64,000 nucleotides of DNA from JAAXPZ01 sp965215705 (GTDB lineage: Bacteria > Campylobacterota > Campylobacteria > Campylobacterales > Sulfurovaceae), in assembly GCA_965215705.1 (NCBI GenBank), contig CBDCEE010000016.1, positions 119,639-183,638 of the forward strand. The letters are read 5' to 3'. This document shows, piece after piece, positions 56,971-64,000 of the stretch. The translations under genes were made by a program, and so were the position numbers. The notes under the pieces are model-generated. The model made no database searches and was not told the DNA's origin. It saw only the letters and a list, made by a program, of their open reading frames with translations. Positions within the stretch are counted from its first letter, which is position 1. Each line of letters starts with the position of its first letter.

Positions 56971-59215
56971 ATTTTTGATAGACAAGTTTATTTATTTTGT
57001 CTAAATAAACTTGATATTCAGCATGGTTCTCATGTCCCTGTAAACAAAGCTTGCTAATTTCTTTGTGAATAATATCTTTGTCATCATATTTTTCTATATT
57101 TAGATTATTGATAATACTGGGTGTAATTTGTGTTCCTATCATAAAGCTTTCAATTGTCATTCTAAATATATCTGATGATAATAATCCACATAAATAATAA
57201 GCTTCATCCTTCGAAGATAATCCAATATAAATTACTTTTTCATTTGGAATAATATTTTTTGTGCCTAAATATTTATCTTCTATATTTTCTATAACAACTG
57301 GACAAAAAGTCTTGCTAATATACTTCCAAGAAACTTTGTATTTCTTAAATGTATATTCTCCTATTCGCTGAAGTGCATAATAATAGTCTTTTTGAATATG
57401 CTTGTCGAGTCCAGTAAAACCTTTTCTTTTCTCTAAATCTTGTTTAAAGTATTTAAAATATTTTTCTGTATGTGGCAACTCACATAATATTTTTTTATTT
57501 ATCGGATACATCTTGCTCTCTTGTGTATGAGGACAAATTATATATTTTGAATAAGTATAACTCCAAAATGAAATATCCCTACCAACCAATAGTGGAAATA
57601 CATAATCATCCTCTATGGTCATCTTTACTTTTTCAACTTTATTCTTTGCTCTTTCTATAAGATTTTCAACTTCGACAGTATTATCATCGTTTTTATCATT
57701 TATTTGTAACCAAAATACTGCATTACCTCCCCCAGCAAAAACACCTGTTCTAGCTCTATACTCTGATTTTCCACTAATATTATTGGATAGCTCTAAATAT
57801 TCTTTTGATAATGTTTTCCATGATGATGTGAGGTCATCTTTATCAATAGGTTCAGCTAATATTTTTTCAAAAGTTATCTTGTCTGATATATCTTCGAACC
57901 TACTATACATATTAAATGTTTTCTTCTTCTCTTTGTTTCTCCAAACTAAGTAATTTATTGGATATTCAGTTTTTTTATTTTTTTCAATAAATAAAGCTAT
58001 ACATCTTGGATTAATTCCTTCAAAAGGTTTAATATTTGCAAGATCTACGACCTTATTTATTTTTAATGGTATATTTTTAGATTTGATGTGAAAGTTACGA
58101 AAAGGTTTAGCTTGCCTTGATGATTTAAGTAAACTCTCTTTTAGTAAAAATCCCAATCTCCCATTTTCTGTTAAATATTTATCCAAAGCCACATAAGTGA
58201 TTAAGCAAGAAATATCCTCTTTTAAAAAATTTGCATCTAGCCCTTTACCTGAATAAAGTTCATACTCTTGCCATGCAAACTTTGTATTTTCTTTATAATT
58301 GTTTGGAAGATATTCCCAGTTTACCCAAGGAGGGTTTCCTATTATATAATCAACCATAGGAACCTCGTCAGGTTTATTTTGAATAATATTTGTTTCATAA
58401 ATAGGTAATATTAATTCATCTACAGGTAAATTGCCATAATAATCTAAATAAAGCAGTAAATAATTAGCTTTTGATGCAAGCACGGATACAGGATTTATAT
58501 CCATCCCATATACCAAATTAAAAATATTTCCTTCAGATATGTATTTTAATTTATTTATTACTTGAACTATAAAAGTTCCCGTCCCACATGTAGGATCAAT
58601 AAACTTTTTATTCTTAGTATCATCATTATCAATAGTAGTGGTTATAACAAATTCGGCTAACCAATCAGGAGTAAAAAATTCACCCATAGAATGGCGAATT
58701 CTTTTATCAAAAATTACTTGATAAATCTCTCTTATATAATCAAAATCTGATGCATAATCCCAATTTAATAGCTGGGTATTAAATATAGATTCCGCTATAT
58801 TGACTACATCAATATTAGAAGTTGTTTCTACAAACAATAATGCTTTATCAGTTGCGAAAGCACTTAAACCATGACTCTGAAAAAAATTATCTTTAAAACC
58901 ATATTTTATCTCAAAGTTAGTAAGTGTTTTAGCAATCCTAACATATATGATTTGCCTTAAAAACCATATATAATAATTTTCTAAAGAATAAATTAATCGA
59001 AATAAGTCATCCGTTGAATGAATATTAAGTTCATACAACTTTGATAACCCCTCCAAATCAACTTGTTTCTGTTTATCAAAATCGCCATGTATGGATCTGA
59101 ACTTATTTTTCCATGAAAAATAGTTTTCCTCATTATTTGGTGAGTGAAAAATTTTCTGTATTAATTTTTTTGATTCTTTTGAAAAAATTATTATTTTTAT
59201 TGAATCAATAGTCAA
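56963..59215 (-). CDS. Type II DNA adenine N6-methyltransferase (gamma class)
   Basis: A 750-residue methyltransferase. The SAM-binding motif I is DPTCGTGTFIVQVI near residue 195 and the catalytic motif IV is IGNPPWVNWEYL near 298; order I then IV with a C-terminal target-recognition region indicates the gamma class (Eco57I/TaqI-like). The recognition part (about residues 550-740) contains LVGRDISFW and YISKTFCPVVI, like TaqI-type specificity domains. It should protect host DNA from the adjacent endonuclease. The start is TTG with AAGGA nine bases upstream. It has its own promoter and converges with the endonuclease. Confidence 0.9.
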   Translation of the reverse strand: MTIDSIKIIIFSKESKKLIQKIFHSPNNEENYFSWKNKFRSIHGDFDKQKQVDLEGLSKLYELNIHSTDDLFRLIYSLENYYIWFLRQIIYVRIAKTLTNFEIKYGFKDNFFQSHGLSAFATDKALLFVETTSNIDVVNIAESIFNTQLLNWDYASDFDYIREIYQVIFDKRIRHSMGEFFTPDWLAEFVITTTIDNDDTKNKKFIDPTCGTGTFIVQVINKLKYISEGNIFNLVYGMDINPVSVLASKANYLLLYLDYYGNLPVDELILPIYETNIIQNKPDEVPMVDYIIGNPPWVNWEYLPNNYKENTKFAWQEYELYSGKGLDANFLKEDISCLITYVALDKYLTENGRLGFLLKESLLKSSRQAKPFRNFHIKSKNIPLKINKVVDLANIKPFEGINPRCIALFIEKNKKTEYPINYLVWRNKEKKKTFNMYSRFEDISDKITFEKILAEPIDKDDLTSSWKTLSKEYLELSNNISGKSEYRARTGVFAGGGNAVFWLQINDKNDDNTVEVENLIERAKNKVEKVKMTIEDDYVFPLLVGRDISFWSYTYSKYIICPHTQESKMYPINKKILCELPHTEKYFKYFKQDLEKRKGFTGLDKHIQKDYYYALQRIGEYTFKKYKVSWKYISKTFCPVVIENIEDKYLGTKNIIPNEKVIYIGLSSKDEAYYLCGLLSSDIFRMTIESFMIGTQITPSIINNLNIEKYDDKDIIHKEISKLCLQGHENHAEYQVYLDKINKLVYQKFK

Positions 59216-59310
59216 ATTTATTTTCCTTATTTAAATTGATGCAGATAATCAATTTAATCCTTTTTTAGAGGTGTATTGTATCTTTTGACGACTTAGTAGA
59301 ACATGTACCG

Positions 59311-59928
59311 TTATTGCCTATGCTTCACAAAACTATACAAAGCCGACTTAGACCCAAAGCCAAGATGCTTAATAATTTTTTCATAAGACAATCCCAACTC
59401 TAACCATTCAAAAATTTTCTCTTTAAAAGGTTCAAATTGGGTATTATGACTTATCGCCCCCTTTTGCTTGCCTGTTAGCTTCCCTTCTCTTCTTGCCCTC
59501 TCTAGCCCCATTTTTGTTCTCTCTGAAATAAAGTCTCTCTCCATAGTTGCAAAAGCTGAAAGAAGTGTTAAAAACATAGTAGTAATAGGGTTTGTATCTT
59601 TTGGATTCACTACAATATTATCTTTAATGATATGTAGCACTACATTTCTATTTTTAATCTCATCGATGATTTCTAAAACTTCTTTTGTATTTCTGCCTAA
59701 CCTATCCAGCTTTGAAATATATATATGATCATTAGATTCAAGCATTTCCAAAAGAGTATCAACTTCTCTCTCTTTTTTACTTTTTCTACTGGATGAGATA
59801 ACTTCAATAATTTCTTGAAATTGAAATTTTTGACCATTGGCATAATCAAGTAATAAGAATTTTTGTTTGTCAGTATCTTGTGAATTTGTAGAAACTCTAC
59901 AATATCCATAATGTTTAGTTTTTTTCAT
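59311..59928 (-). CDS. Serine recombinase (resolvase/invertase family)
   Basis: A 205-residue small serine recombinase. The catalytic Ser13 is in GYCRVSTNSQD; the conserved active-site arginines are in SKLDRLGRNTKEV and MERDFISERTKMGLERARR; and a C-terminal helix-turn-helix (about residues 165-200, EKIIKHLGFGSKSALYSFV) binds the site. It could resolve cointegrates or invert a segment. AGAGGAAAA lies before the ATG. It is divergent from the HUH gene, and the gap between them holds an inverted repeat that may be its res site. Confidence 0.92.
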   Translation of the reverse strand: MKKTKHYGYCRVSTNSQDTDKQKFLLLDYANGQKFQFQEIIEVISSSRKSKKEREVDTLLEMLESNDHIYISKLDRLGRNTKEVLEIIDEIKNRNVVLHIIKDNIVVNPKDTNPITTMFLTLLSAFATMERDFISERTKMGLERARREGKLTGKQKGAISHNTQFEPFKEKIFEWLELGLSYEKIIKHLGFGSKSALYSFVKHRQ

Positions 59929-59979
59929 TTATTTTCCTCTTATTCTATTTTTATGTTTAATTGTATCTTTAATAGAACA

Positions 59980-60060
59980 AATAATCTTATTTTTTCTGAC
60001 CCTTTCACAAGTCCATTTTTTCCTAATTTAGACGACCGTCAAAAATAGAATAAGATTATT
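59980..60060. repeat. Inverted repeat between serine recombinase and HUH genes
   Basis: AATAATCTTATT at 59980-59991 and AATAAGATTATT at 60049-60060 are perfect inverse complements 57 bases apart, and similarity continues inward (TTTTTTCTGAC against GTCAAAAATAG). A short dyad, GACGACCGTC (60031-60040), lies between. It is a candidate res site or the nick origin of the HUH protein. Confidence 0.55.
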
Positions 60061-60106
60061 TTCGTTTTTTACTTTATACTTATCATAACAAATTAAGAGA
60101 GAAAGG

Positions 60107-60988
60107 ATGACAAGAGAAAAAGCACTAAAACTAAGACAATTAAAGAGTAAAAACAACAAGATAAAATCTTCATACCTTCACTTATGTGAATGCAATAGAG
60201 GACGAGCAAGAGCATTAGTTACTCTTACCATACCAGCCATGACAGCAAAAGAACTTCAATTGCTGCTTATTAAAGAAATTAAAAATTATTTTTCCAAAAG
60301 ACTTCAAAATCTAAAATGTGATATTCAATATTTTTCTATTATAGAGTTAGGGAAATATAAAACAAATCCACATCTTCATATACAGCTTTTTTATAACAAA
60401 GCAGATGAAAGTAAAGTTGAAAAAGCATATCAAAAAACTATAGACAAATTTTCATTATTAAATCAAAGATGTAAATTTGCAAAAGAGATAGAAGAGATAT
60501 CGCTCTCTTCTTCATTTAACTATATTATAAAAGAGTTTGATAATCTCAAACTAAATGATAATGAAATTTTAGCACTGGATAAAGCCCGAAAGAAACTGAA
60601 ACAAGGAAATACAAAATATATACAATTCTTTTCTAAATCAAGACCACAACAACCACATCTTCTATATAAGACTTTATGGTTCAAGTATAATCTTAACTAT
60701 ATGAATGTTAATGCCCTAATGAATGGTTATGCCACAAGGCTAAAAGGATATAAACTCATAAGATCACAACAAATAAATAAACTTCCCTATATTCTATTTA
60801 AGAATGGTGCTATACAAGTGAATAGTTTTAAACTATACAAACTTATCTTACTAACTCTTCTTTATTTGTATATGAGTTCTGATATCTTGGAATTTAAAAT
60901 GAGTCAAAAGATACTATATTATAACAAGAGAAAGAGATATAGCAAAAATAAAAGAAAAACACAGAAAGGCTATTATAAAGTGGAATAA
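60107..60988 (+). CDS. HUH endonuclease, rolling-circle Rep-like
   Basis: A 293-residue basic protein with the three motifs of HUH replication initiators in order: motif I VTLTIP (residues 38-43), motif II the metal-binding His-Leu-His at 89-91 (TNPHLHIQLF), and motif III Tyr139-x-x-Lys142 (FNYIIKEF), about 50 residues after motif II as in single-tyrosine Reps. Such enzymes nick DNA and stay bound to the 5' end, starting rolling-circle replication or transfer. No helicase domain follows; the C-terminus is lysine/arginine-rich. It may replicate the excised element or mobilise it. The family was judged by motif only. Confidence 0.72.
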   Translation: MTREKALKLRQLKSKNNKIKSSYLHLCECNRGRARALVTLTIPAMTAKELQLLLIKEIKNYFSKRLQNLKCDIQYFSIIELGKYKTNPHLHIQLFYNKADESKVEKAYQKTIDKFSLLNQRCKFAKEIEEISLSSSFNYIIKEFDNLKLNDNEILALDKARKKLKQGNTKYIQFFSKSRPQQPHLLYKTLWFKYNLNYMNVNALMNGYATRLKGYKLIRSQQINKLPYILFKNGAIQVNSFKLYKLILLTLLYLYMSSDILEFKMSQKILYYNKRKRYSKNKRKTQKGYYKVE

Positions 60989-61037
60989 CTAAAACAATTT
61001 ATTAAGAAAACAGTTTATTGGGAATATATTATCTAAT

Positions 61038-61091
61038 ATTAAGGAAACATTGGTTATCATTTCAAAGGTCGCAAATATTTGTGTCCTTAAT
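61038..61091. repeat. Small inverted repeat ahead of the 183-aa gene
   Basis: ATTAAGGA (61038-61045) and TCCTTAAT (61084-61091) face each other in the 121-base gap after the HUH gene. It may be an operator or leader hairpin for the small-gene run that starts at 61110. Confidence 0.4.
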
Positions 61092-61109
61092 TTATAAAGG
61101 TGGTTAAAA

Positions 61110-61661
61110 ATGGATTTAACTGAAAAAACTATTTCTCAGTACAAAGATAGAATTAAAGGCTTGATCCAATTGCTTGAAATAGAAGAGCTGACCATTATTG
61201 ATGAGAATAAAATAGACCCAAGTCTAATCTCTGATGATAAATTAGAAACAAAATTAAACGAGTTATTGTATACCTGCAGAAGAGTATATCCTAACCTTGA
61301 TGGTGATGCTATGAGGTTGAAACTTATGGGAAATATTCATTACCGAGATGAAGATGGAAAAGTCAAAAGTAAATCTTATCAAATATATAGATTAAGTAAA
61401 AAAGAAAGAGAAGATATACAGAAGGAATATGATAATGCAAGAGAGCATGAAAAAGAATCCTATATCCCTTGGGAAATTCTACAAAGAAAATATAAATGGA
61501 TTATAGAGCTTTGCTATAGAGTAGAACAAGTCAAACTCTATGAAAAAATTAAAAAGATTGAAGAAAGTCGTAATGCTCTTATCTTAAATGATGATTTTGA
61601 GCGAGATGAACTTGAAAAGTTTTTTATTAAAAAAACGAGAAAGCAAAGAAAAATTTATTAG
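61110..61661 (+). CDS. Hypothetical charged helical protein
   Basis: A 183-residue, highly charged protein predicted to be mostly helical (LSKKEREDIQKEYDNAREHE in the centre and a Lys/Arg-rich C-terminus). No family is recognised. AAAGGTGG in front of the ATG is a good ribosome site. It lies between the HUH gene and the small-gene cassette on the same strand and may belong to the replication or mobilisation part of the element; that is inference from position. Confidence 0.65.
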   Translation: MDLTEKTISQYKDRIKGLIQLLEIEELTIIDENKIDPSLISDDKLETKLNELLYTCRRVYPNLDGDAMRLKLMGNIHYRDEDGKVKSKSYQIYRLSKKEREDIQKEYDNAREHEKESYIPWEILQRKYKWIIELCYRVEQVKLYEKIKKIEESRNALILNDDFERDELEKFFIKKTRKQRKIY

Positions 61662-61738
61662 AATAGGGAAGAATTCTTTTTTTTATCCAACAAATGAAAA
61701 AAATTTATTCATACCAAATAAAAGTCAAAGGAGACTAA

Positions 61739-62113
61739 ATGAAAGAAATTAAAATGAACGAAATATCTTATTGTGATAATGAAAAAACTCAAATCCTGCA
61801 AAGAAAATATAAAGATCTACTCAATCAGGCAATAAATGAAAGAATTATAAATGTTTCTCTGATAGATACTCACATAGAAAAAATGACTTGTGATGACTTT
61901 AAGCATGGTCTAACTGCTTTTCGTAAAATGATTAAATTAGATATGCACAATAAAAGAAAAAAATATTTTGTGAATGAATCTGATAGTCATCTGTTAGCTT
62001 TAAGAAAAACCGATTCTTTATTAAATGCATTTAAAAGAAATTTATATTATATGAAAGAAATTGACTCGCTTATCTCTCTGCATATAACATTCATAGAAAG
62101 TGGAGATCTATAA
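61739..62113 (+). CDS. Hypothetical protein, first gene of overlapping cassette
   Basis: A 124-residue charged, helical protein with no recognised domain. AAAGGAG lies six bases before the ATG. Its stop codon shares one base with the next start (TAATG), which ties its translation to the following gene. Position suggests an element maintenance or regulatory role; nothing in the sequence defines it. Confidence 0.65.
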   Translation: MKEIKMNEISYCDNEKTQILQRKYKDLLNQAINERIINVSLIDTHIEKMTCDDFKHGLTAFRKMIKLDMHNKRKKYFVNESDSHLLALRKTDSLLNAFKRNLYYMKEIDSLISLHITFIESGDL

Positions 62114-62310
62114 TGGGGATGAGTGATTATGCTATTGAGCAAATTGAAAAAGAATATCAAGGCTATGATGAAGAAGAAGCAATTGAATGCTATCAAGAGA
62201 AAGAAAAAAATTATTATCATAGAAAAAGAGAGGACGATCTCATCGACAATCTTGTCGATGAATGGTTGGAGTACAAAACAGATGAAAGAGCATTTTGGGA
62301 GGGTATATAA
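62113..62310 (+). CDS. Hypothetical small acidic protein, second gene of cassette
   Basis: A 65-residue acidic protein (YQGYDEEEAIECYQEKEK in the first half, ending DERAFWEGI). No family is recognised. Both ends overlap neighbours by one base (TAATG upstream and downstream), and GGAG precedes the start, so it is very likely expressed. A competing 74-codon frame at 62123 has no ribosome site and breaks this chain. The acidity recalls DNA-mimic or regulator peptides, without proof. Confidence 0.6.
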   Translation: MGMSDYAIEQIEKEYQGYDEEEAIECYQEKEKNYYHRKREDDLIDNLVDEWLEYKTDERAFWEGI

Positions 62311-62855
62311 TGAAAAGAAAAAACAAGCAGAAAAAAATTCTACTTAGTTCATTAAATTATGATATCGATTATAACTATGAATGTATTAATTTTGCACTCA
62401 ATAGATTGTATGCATATGATCTTAATGAGGCCATAACATTTTTAGATCAAATAATTTTTCATGGGAATCTTTCTGATACTTCAATGGCTATGGATTATGC
62501 CAATAGGAGTGAAAACTATATTGATTTTAAAGAAGATTGGGAGCTTTACCCATACATAGACAATAAAGCATTTCAAAAGGAACATGAAGAACAGGGGTAT
62601 GCAAATTTTAGAGACTTTATCGACTATGAATCCTTGGGCAGAGATATGTTTCAGAAAGATTTTTTTTATCATTCTTTTTATCGTTTCAAGGACAATGTAT
62701 TTGAGATAACTGTCGATAGTAAAGGTGAACATATTGATGAAAAATTTGTGAAATCTTGTTATCTATCTGTCAAAAAATTAATCTATTATGGTTATGACAT
62801 AAGTACAGCAGTAAAAATAGTTGCGAAAGGGGTCTTGCTTGGAGATGTTGCATGA
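62310..62855 (+). CDS. ArdA-like protein lacking the N-terminal domain
   Basis: A 181-residue acidic protein whose residues about 30-145 follow the pattern of the central and C-terminal part of ArdA. LNEAITFLDQIIF lines up with LEEAIEKIDELII of the ArdA at 51966, TSMAMDYANRSENYIDF with TEIAMEYIEEY, and FIDYESLGRDM with HIDYEGIGRDL. The diagnostic ArdA N-terminus (DLAAYN) is absent. It may be a divergent antirestriction protein or a DNA-mimic with another target. The start is ATG 62310 (GGGAGG upstream), sharing one base with the previous stop. Confidence 0.65.
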   Translation: MKRKNKQKKILLSSLNYDIDYNYECINFALNRLYAYDLNEAITFLDQIIFHGNLSDTSMAMDYANRSENYIDFKEDWELYPYIDNKAFQKEHEEQGYANFRDFIDYESLGRDMFQKDFFYHSFYRFKDNVFEITVDSKGEHIDEKFVKSCYLSVKKLIYYGYDISTAVKIVAKGVLLGDVA

Positions 62856-63070
62856 TAGAAAGTATGTATATGAAAACAAAGGCTATGGCAAAAGTTCTAG
62901 GGTACAGCAGTGATTTTCTTCTCAATAATAGAAAAATAATATTTTTTGAAGGCGAACATTATTTTACACATAAACAAAGAATCGACTGGAAAATATCTGC
63001 TATGACTGCTTGGATTGAGAACAGGACAATTTCTAATCAAGCCCAAGAAATATTAAAAATGGTATCATAA
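62852..63070 (+). CDS. Putative excisionase / directionality factor
   Basis: A 72-residue basic protein directly ahead of the integrase gene, starting four bases inside the previous gene (ATGA). The pattern TKAMAKVLGYSSDFLLNNRK then FFEGEHYF fits the small winged-helix (AlpA/Xis-like) proteins that bind attachment sites and turn integration into excision. Position is the main argument. It could instead be a transcriptional regulator of int. Confidence 0.6.
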   Translation: MIESMYMKTKAMAKVLGYSSDFLLNNRKIIFFEGEHYFTHKQRIDWKISAMTAWIENRTISNQAQEILKMVS

Positions 63071-63105
63071 TATACCATTTTCTACTGACATAGAAAAGGA
63101 CAAAA

Positions 63106-64000
63106 ATGGTAAAACTATTTAGAAGGAACAACGGAAAGCTTTACTTGGAATATCAAGCTTATGGAAAAACTGTTCAGAAGAGTACAAGGATGATAGATAC
63201 ACCAAAGAATAGAACTTTAATCAAAAAAGAAGTGATTCCCGCACTTCAAAAAGAGATACTTTCGGGTCATTTTAGTCAAAATAAACCTGATGTATTTAGC
63301 CAATACAGTACTTCATTTTTAAAAGAAAAAAGTCATTTGAAAACAGCAAATAGAGTTGAAAAACATGTAGCTGTTATCAATAGTTATTTTGGAAACATTG
63401 CAATAGATAAATTGAAAAGATCTGATGTAAAAGAATGGATACAGATTCAATTAGAAAGCATATCACCAAAAACTGTAAGTAATTACCTCGCAAGTGTTCG
63501 AGGGATTATTGACATTGCTATTGACAAGGAAGTTATTAAGCACAATGTCGCAAAAGGGATAAAACTACCCACTCATTATTCTGAGGACATAGAACCTTTT
63601 AGTAGCAAAGAGGTTAAACTTTTACTTTGCAATGCAAATAAATTTTTCAAGCTATATTTAGCCATAGGCTTTTATACGGGAATGAGAACTGGCGAAATAT
63701 TAGGATTAAAGTATAGTGATATAGATTTCGATAAAAGAGTTATCTATATTAAGAGAACTATTGGAGAAGGAAAGATATCAACACCTAAGACTAAAAAGAG
63801 TATTAGAGAAGTACCAATTCTTGATGACCTATTGCCATATCTGAAAAAACCAAGTAATTCAATTTGGCTATTTAGTAAAAAAAATGGTACGAGGCTAGGA
63901 AGATTTGGAGAAAATAGATATAGAGAATGGCATAAGCTCTTAGATGCTTGTAAAATTTCTTATAGAAAACCTTATTCAACAAGACATACTTTTATTGTGT
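63106..64000 (+). CDS. Tyrosine integrase of the element, 3' end cut by window edge
   Basis: An open frame of 298 codons runs off the right edge. The N-terminal part (residues about 1-60) is an arm-binding-type domain, a SAM-like core-binding domain follows (about 65-160), and the catalytic domain has the first Arg in TGMRTGEILGLK and a STRHTF box in which the usual His of HxxR is Tyr (PYSTRHTF), a common variant. The nucleophile tyrosine lies beyond the window. AAAGGA precedes the ATG. One TACTGACA octamer lies 16 bases before the gene. It should recombine the element with the tRNA gene. Confidence 0.92.
   Translation, partial: MVKLFRRNNGKLYLEYQAYGKTVQKSTRMIDTPKNRTLIKKEVIPALQKEILSGHFSQNKPDVFSQYSTSFLKEKSHLKTANRVEKHVAVINSYFGNIAIDKLKRSDVKEWIQIQLESISPKTVSNYLASVRGIIDIAIDKEVIKHNVAKGIKLPTHYSEDIEPFSSKEVKLLLCNANKFFKLYLAIGFYTGMRTGEILGLKYSDIDFDKRVIYIKRTIGEGKISTPKTKKSIREVPILDDLLPYLKKPSNSIWLFSKKNGTRLGRFGENRYREWHKLLDACKISYRKPYSTRHTFIV

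Larger units (their letters stand above)
51659..64000. mobile_element. Integrative element in a tRNA gene, right end outside window
   Basis: The tRNA 3' fragment at 51659 and the tyrosine integrase at 63106 bracket a visibly AT-rich stretch. Its cargo is ArdA, two Xre-type regulators, a controller-regulated RM system, a second tyrosine recombinase, a serine recombinase, an HUH protein and many small unknown genes. No conjugation genes (relaxase plus type IV secretion) are seen in this part, so it is an integrative island, mobilizable or satellite-like, unless such genes lie past the window. The direction is consistent: the tRNA remnant is on the minus strand, so the intact tRNA and int should be at higher coordinates. 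Confidence 0.78.

Noticed and set aside
62123..62347. A 74-codon frame overlapping the 65- and 181-residue genes
   Set aside because: It has no ribosome site, is a lysine-rich shadow of an A-rich region, and breaks the clean TAATG overlap chain of the competing frame.

Overview
The window looks like a chromosomal segment of a chemolithoautotrophic member of the Campylobacterota, most likely Sulfurovum or a close relative. The signs are the two-subunit ATP-citrate lyase (aclB-aclA, the key enzyme of the reductive TCA cycle), an epsilon-type malate:quinone oxidoreductase, the futalosine menaquinone enzyme MqnE, and the gene order HIT - pheS - pheT - aroA - ispH - rpsA - serA, which I recall from Helicobacter pylori and Campylobacter jejuni. 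The genus is inferred from 16S appearance and gene content; no database search was possible.

Backbone, left half (1-34,230). A truncated lipoprotein gene and a secreted alpha/beta hydrolase come first, then mqo with a glycosyltransferase, a DJ-1 family gene and efp. Next is a TolC / adaptor / RND efflux operon whose pump is encoded as two overlapping half-genes. The HIT-to-serA housekeeping cluster follows, then an EamA transporter. A solute:sodium symporter module comes next (DUF4212 small subunit, symporter, cNMP/CBS/DUF294 protein, DnaQ-like exonuclease) beside a Cache-domain two-component system. The half ends with a glutamine-synthetase-like / aldehyde dehydrogenase / alcohol dehydrogenase group and a FISUMP-domain lipoprotein.

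rRNA operon (34,400-40,040, minus strand). The order is 16S - tRNA-Ile(GAU) - tRNA-Ala(UGC) - 23S - 5S, behind a consensus sigma-70 promoter. Each rRNA is flanked by inverted repeats that would form pre-rRNA processing stems.

Backbone, right half (40,150-51,540). This holds aclBA, an integral-membrane protein resembling glycosyltransferases, a TrpG/PabA amidotransferase, mqnE, glnD, glmS, a cold-shock/DUF1294 fusion and a small acidic protein.

Integrated element (about 51,659 to beyond 64,000). Base composition becomes visibly AT-rich. The left boundary is a 27-nt 3' fragment of a tRNA gene (tRNA-Pro-like). A tyrosine integrase with a small putative excisionase lies at the far right and runs off the window. 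Between them are an ArdA antirestriction protein, Xre regulators, a lipoprotein, and a second complete tyrosine recombinase preceded by a small HTH-like gene with three helically phased octamers. A controller-protein-regulated restriction-modification system follows, with a leaderless C gene, a putative endonuclease and a convergent gamma-class adenine methyltransferase. Then come a serine recombinase, an HUH (rolling-circle-type) protein and a tightly overlapping cassette of small genes, one of which resembles the C-terminal part of ArdA. The element therefore carries both self-protection (RM) and restriction evasion (ArdA), plus three recombinases and an HUH protein. It is the most interesting part of the window.
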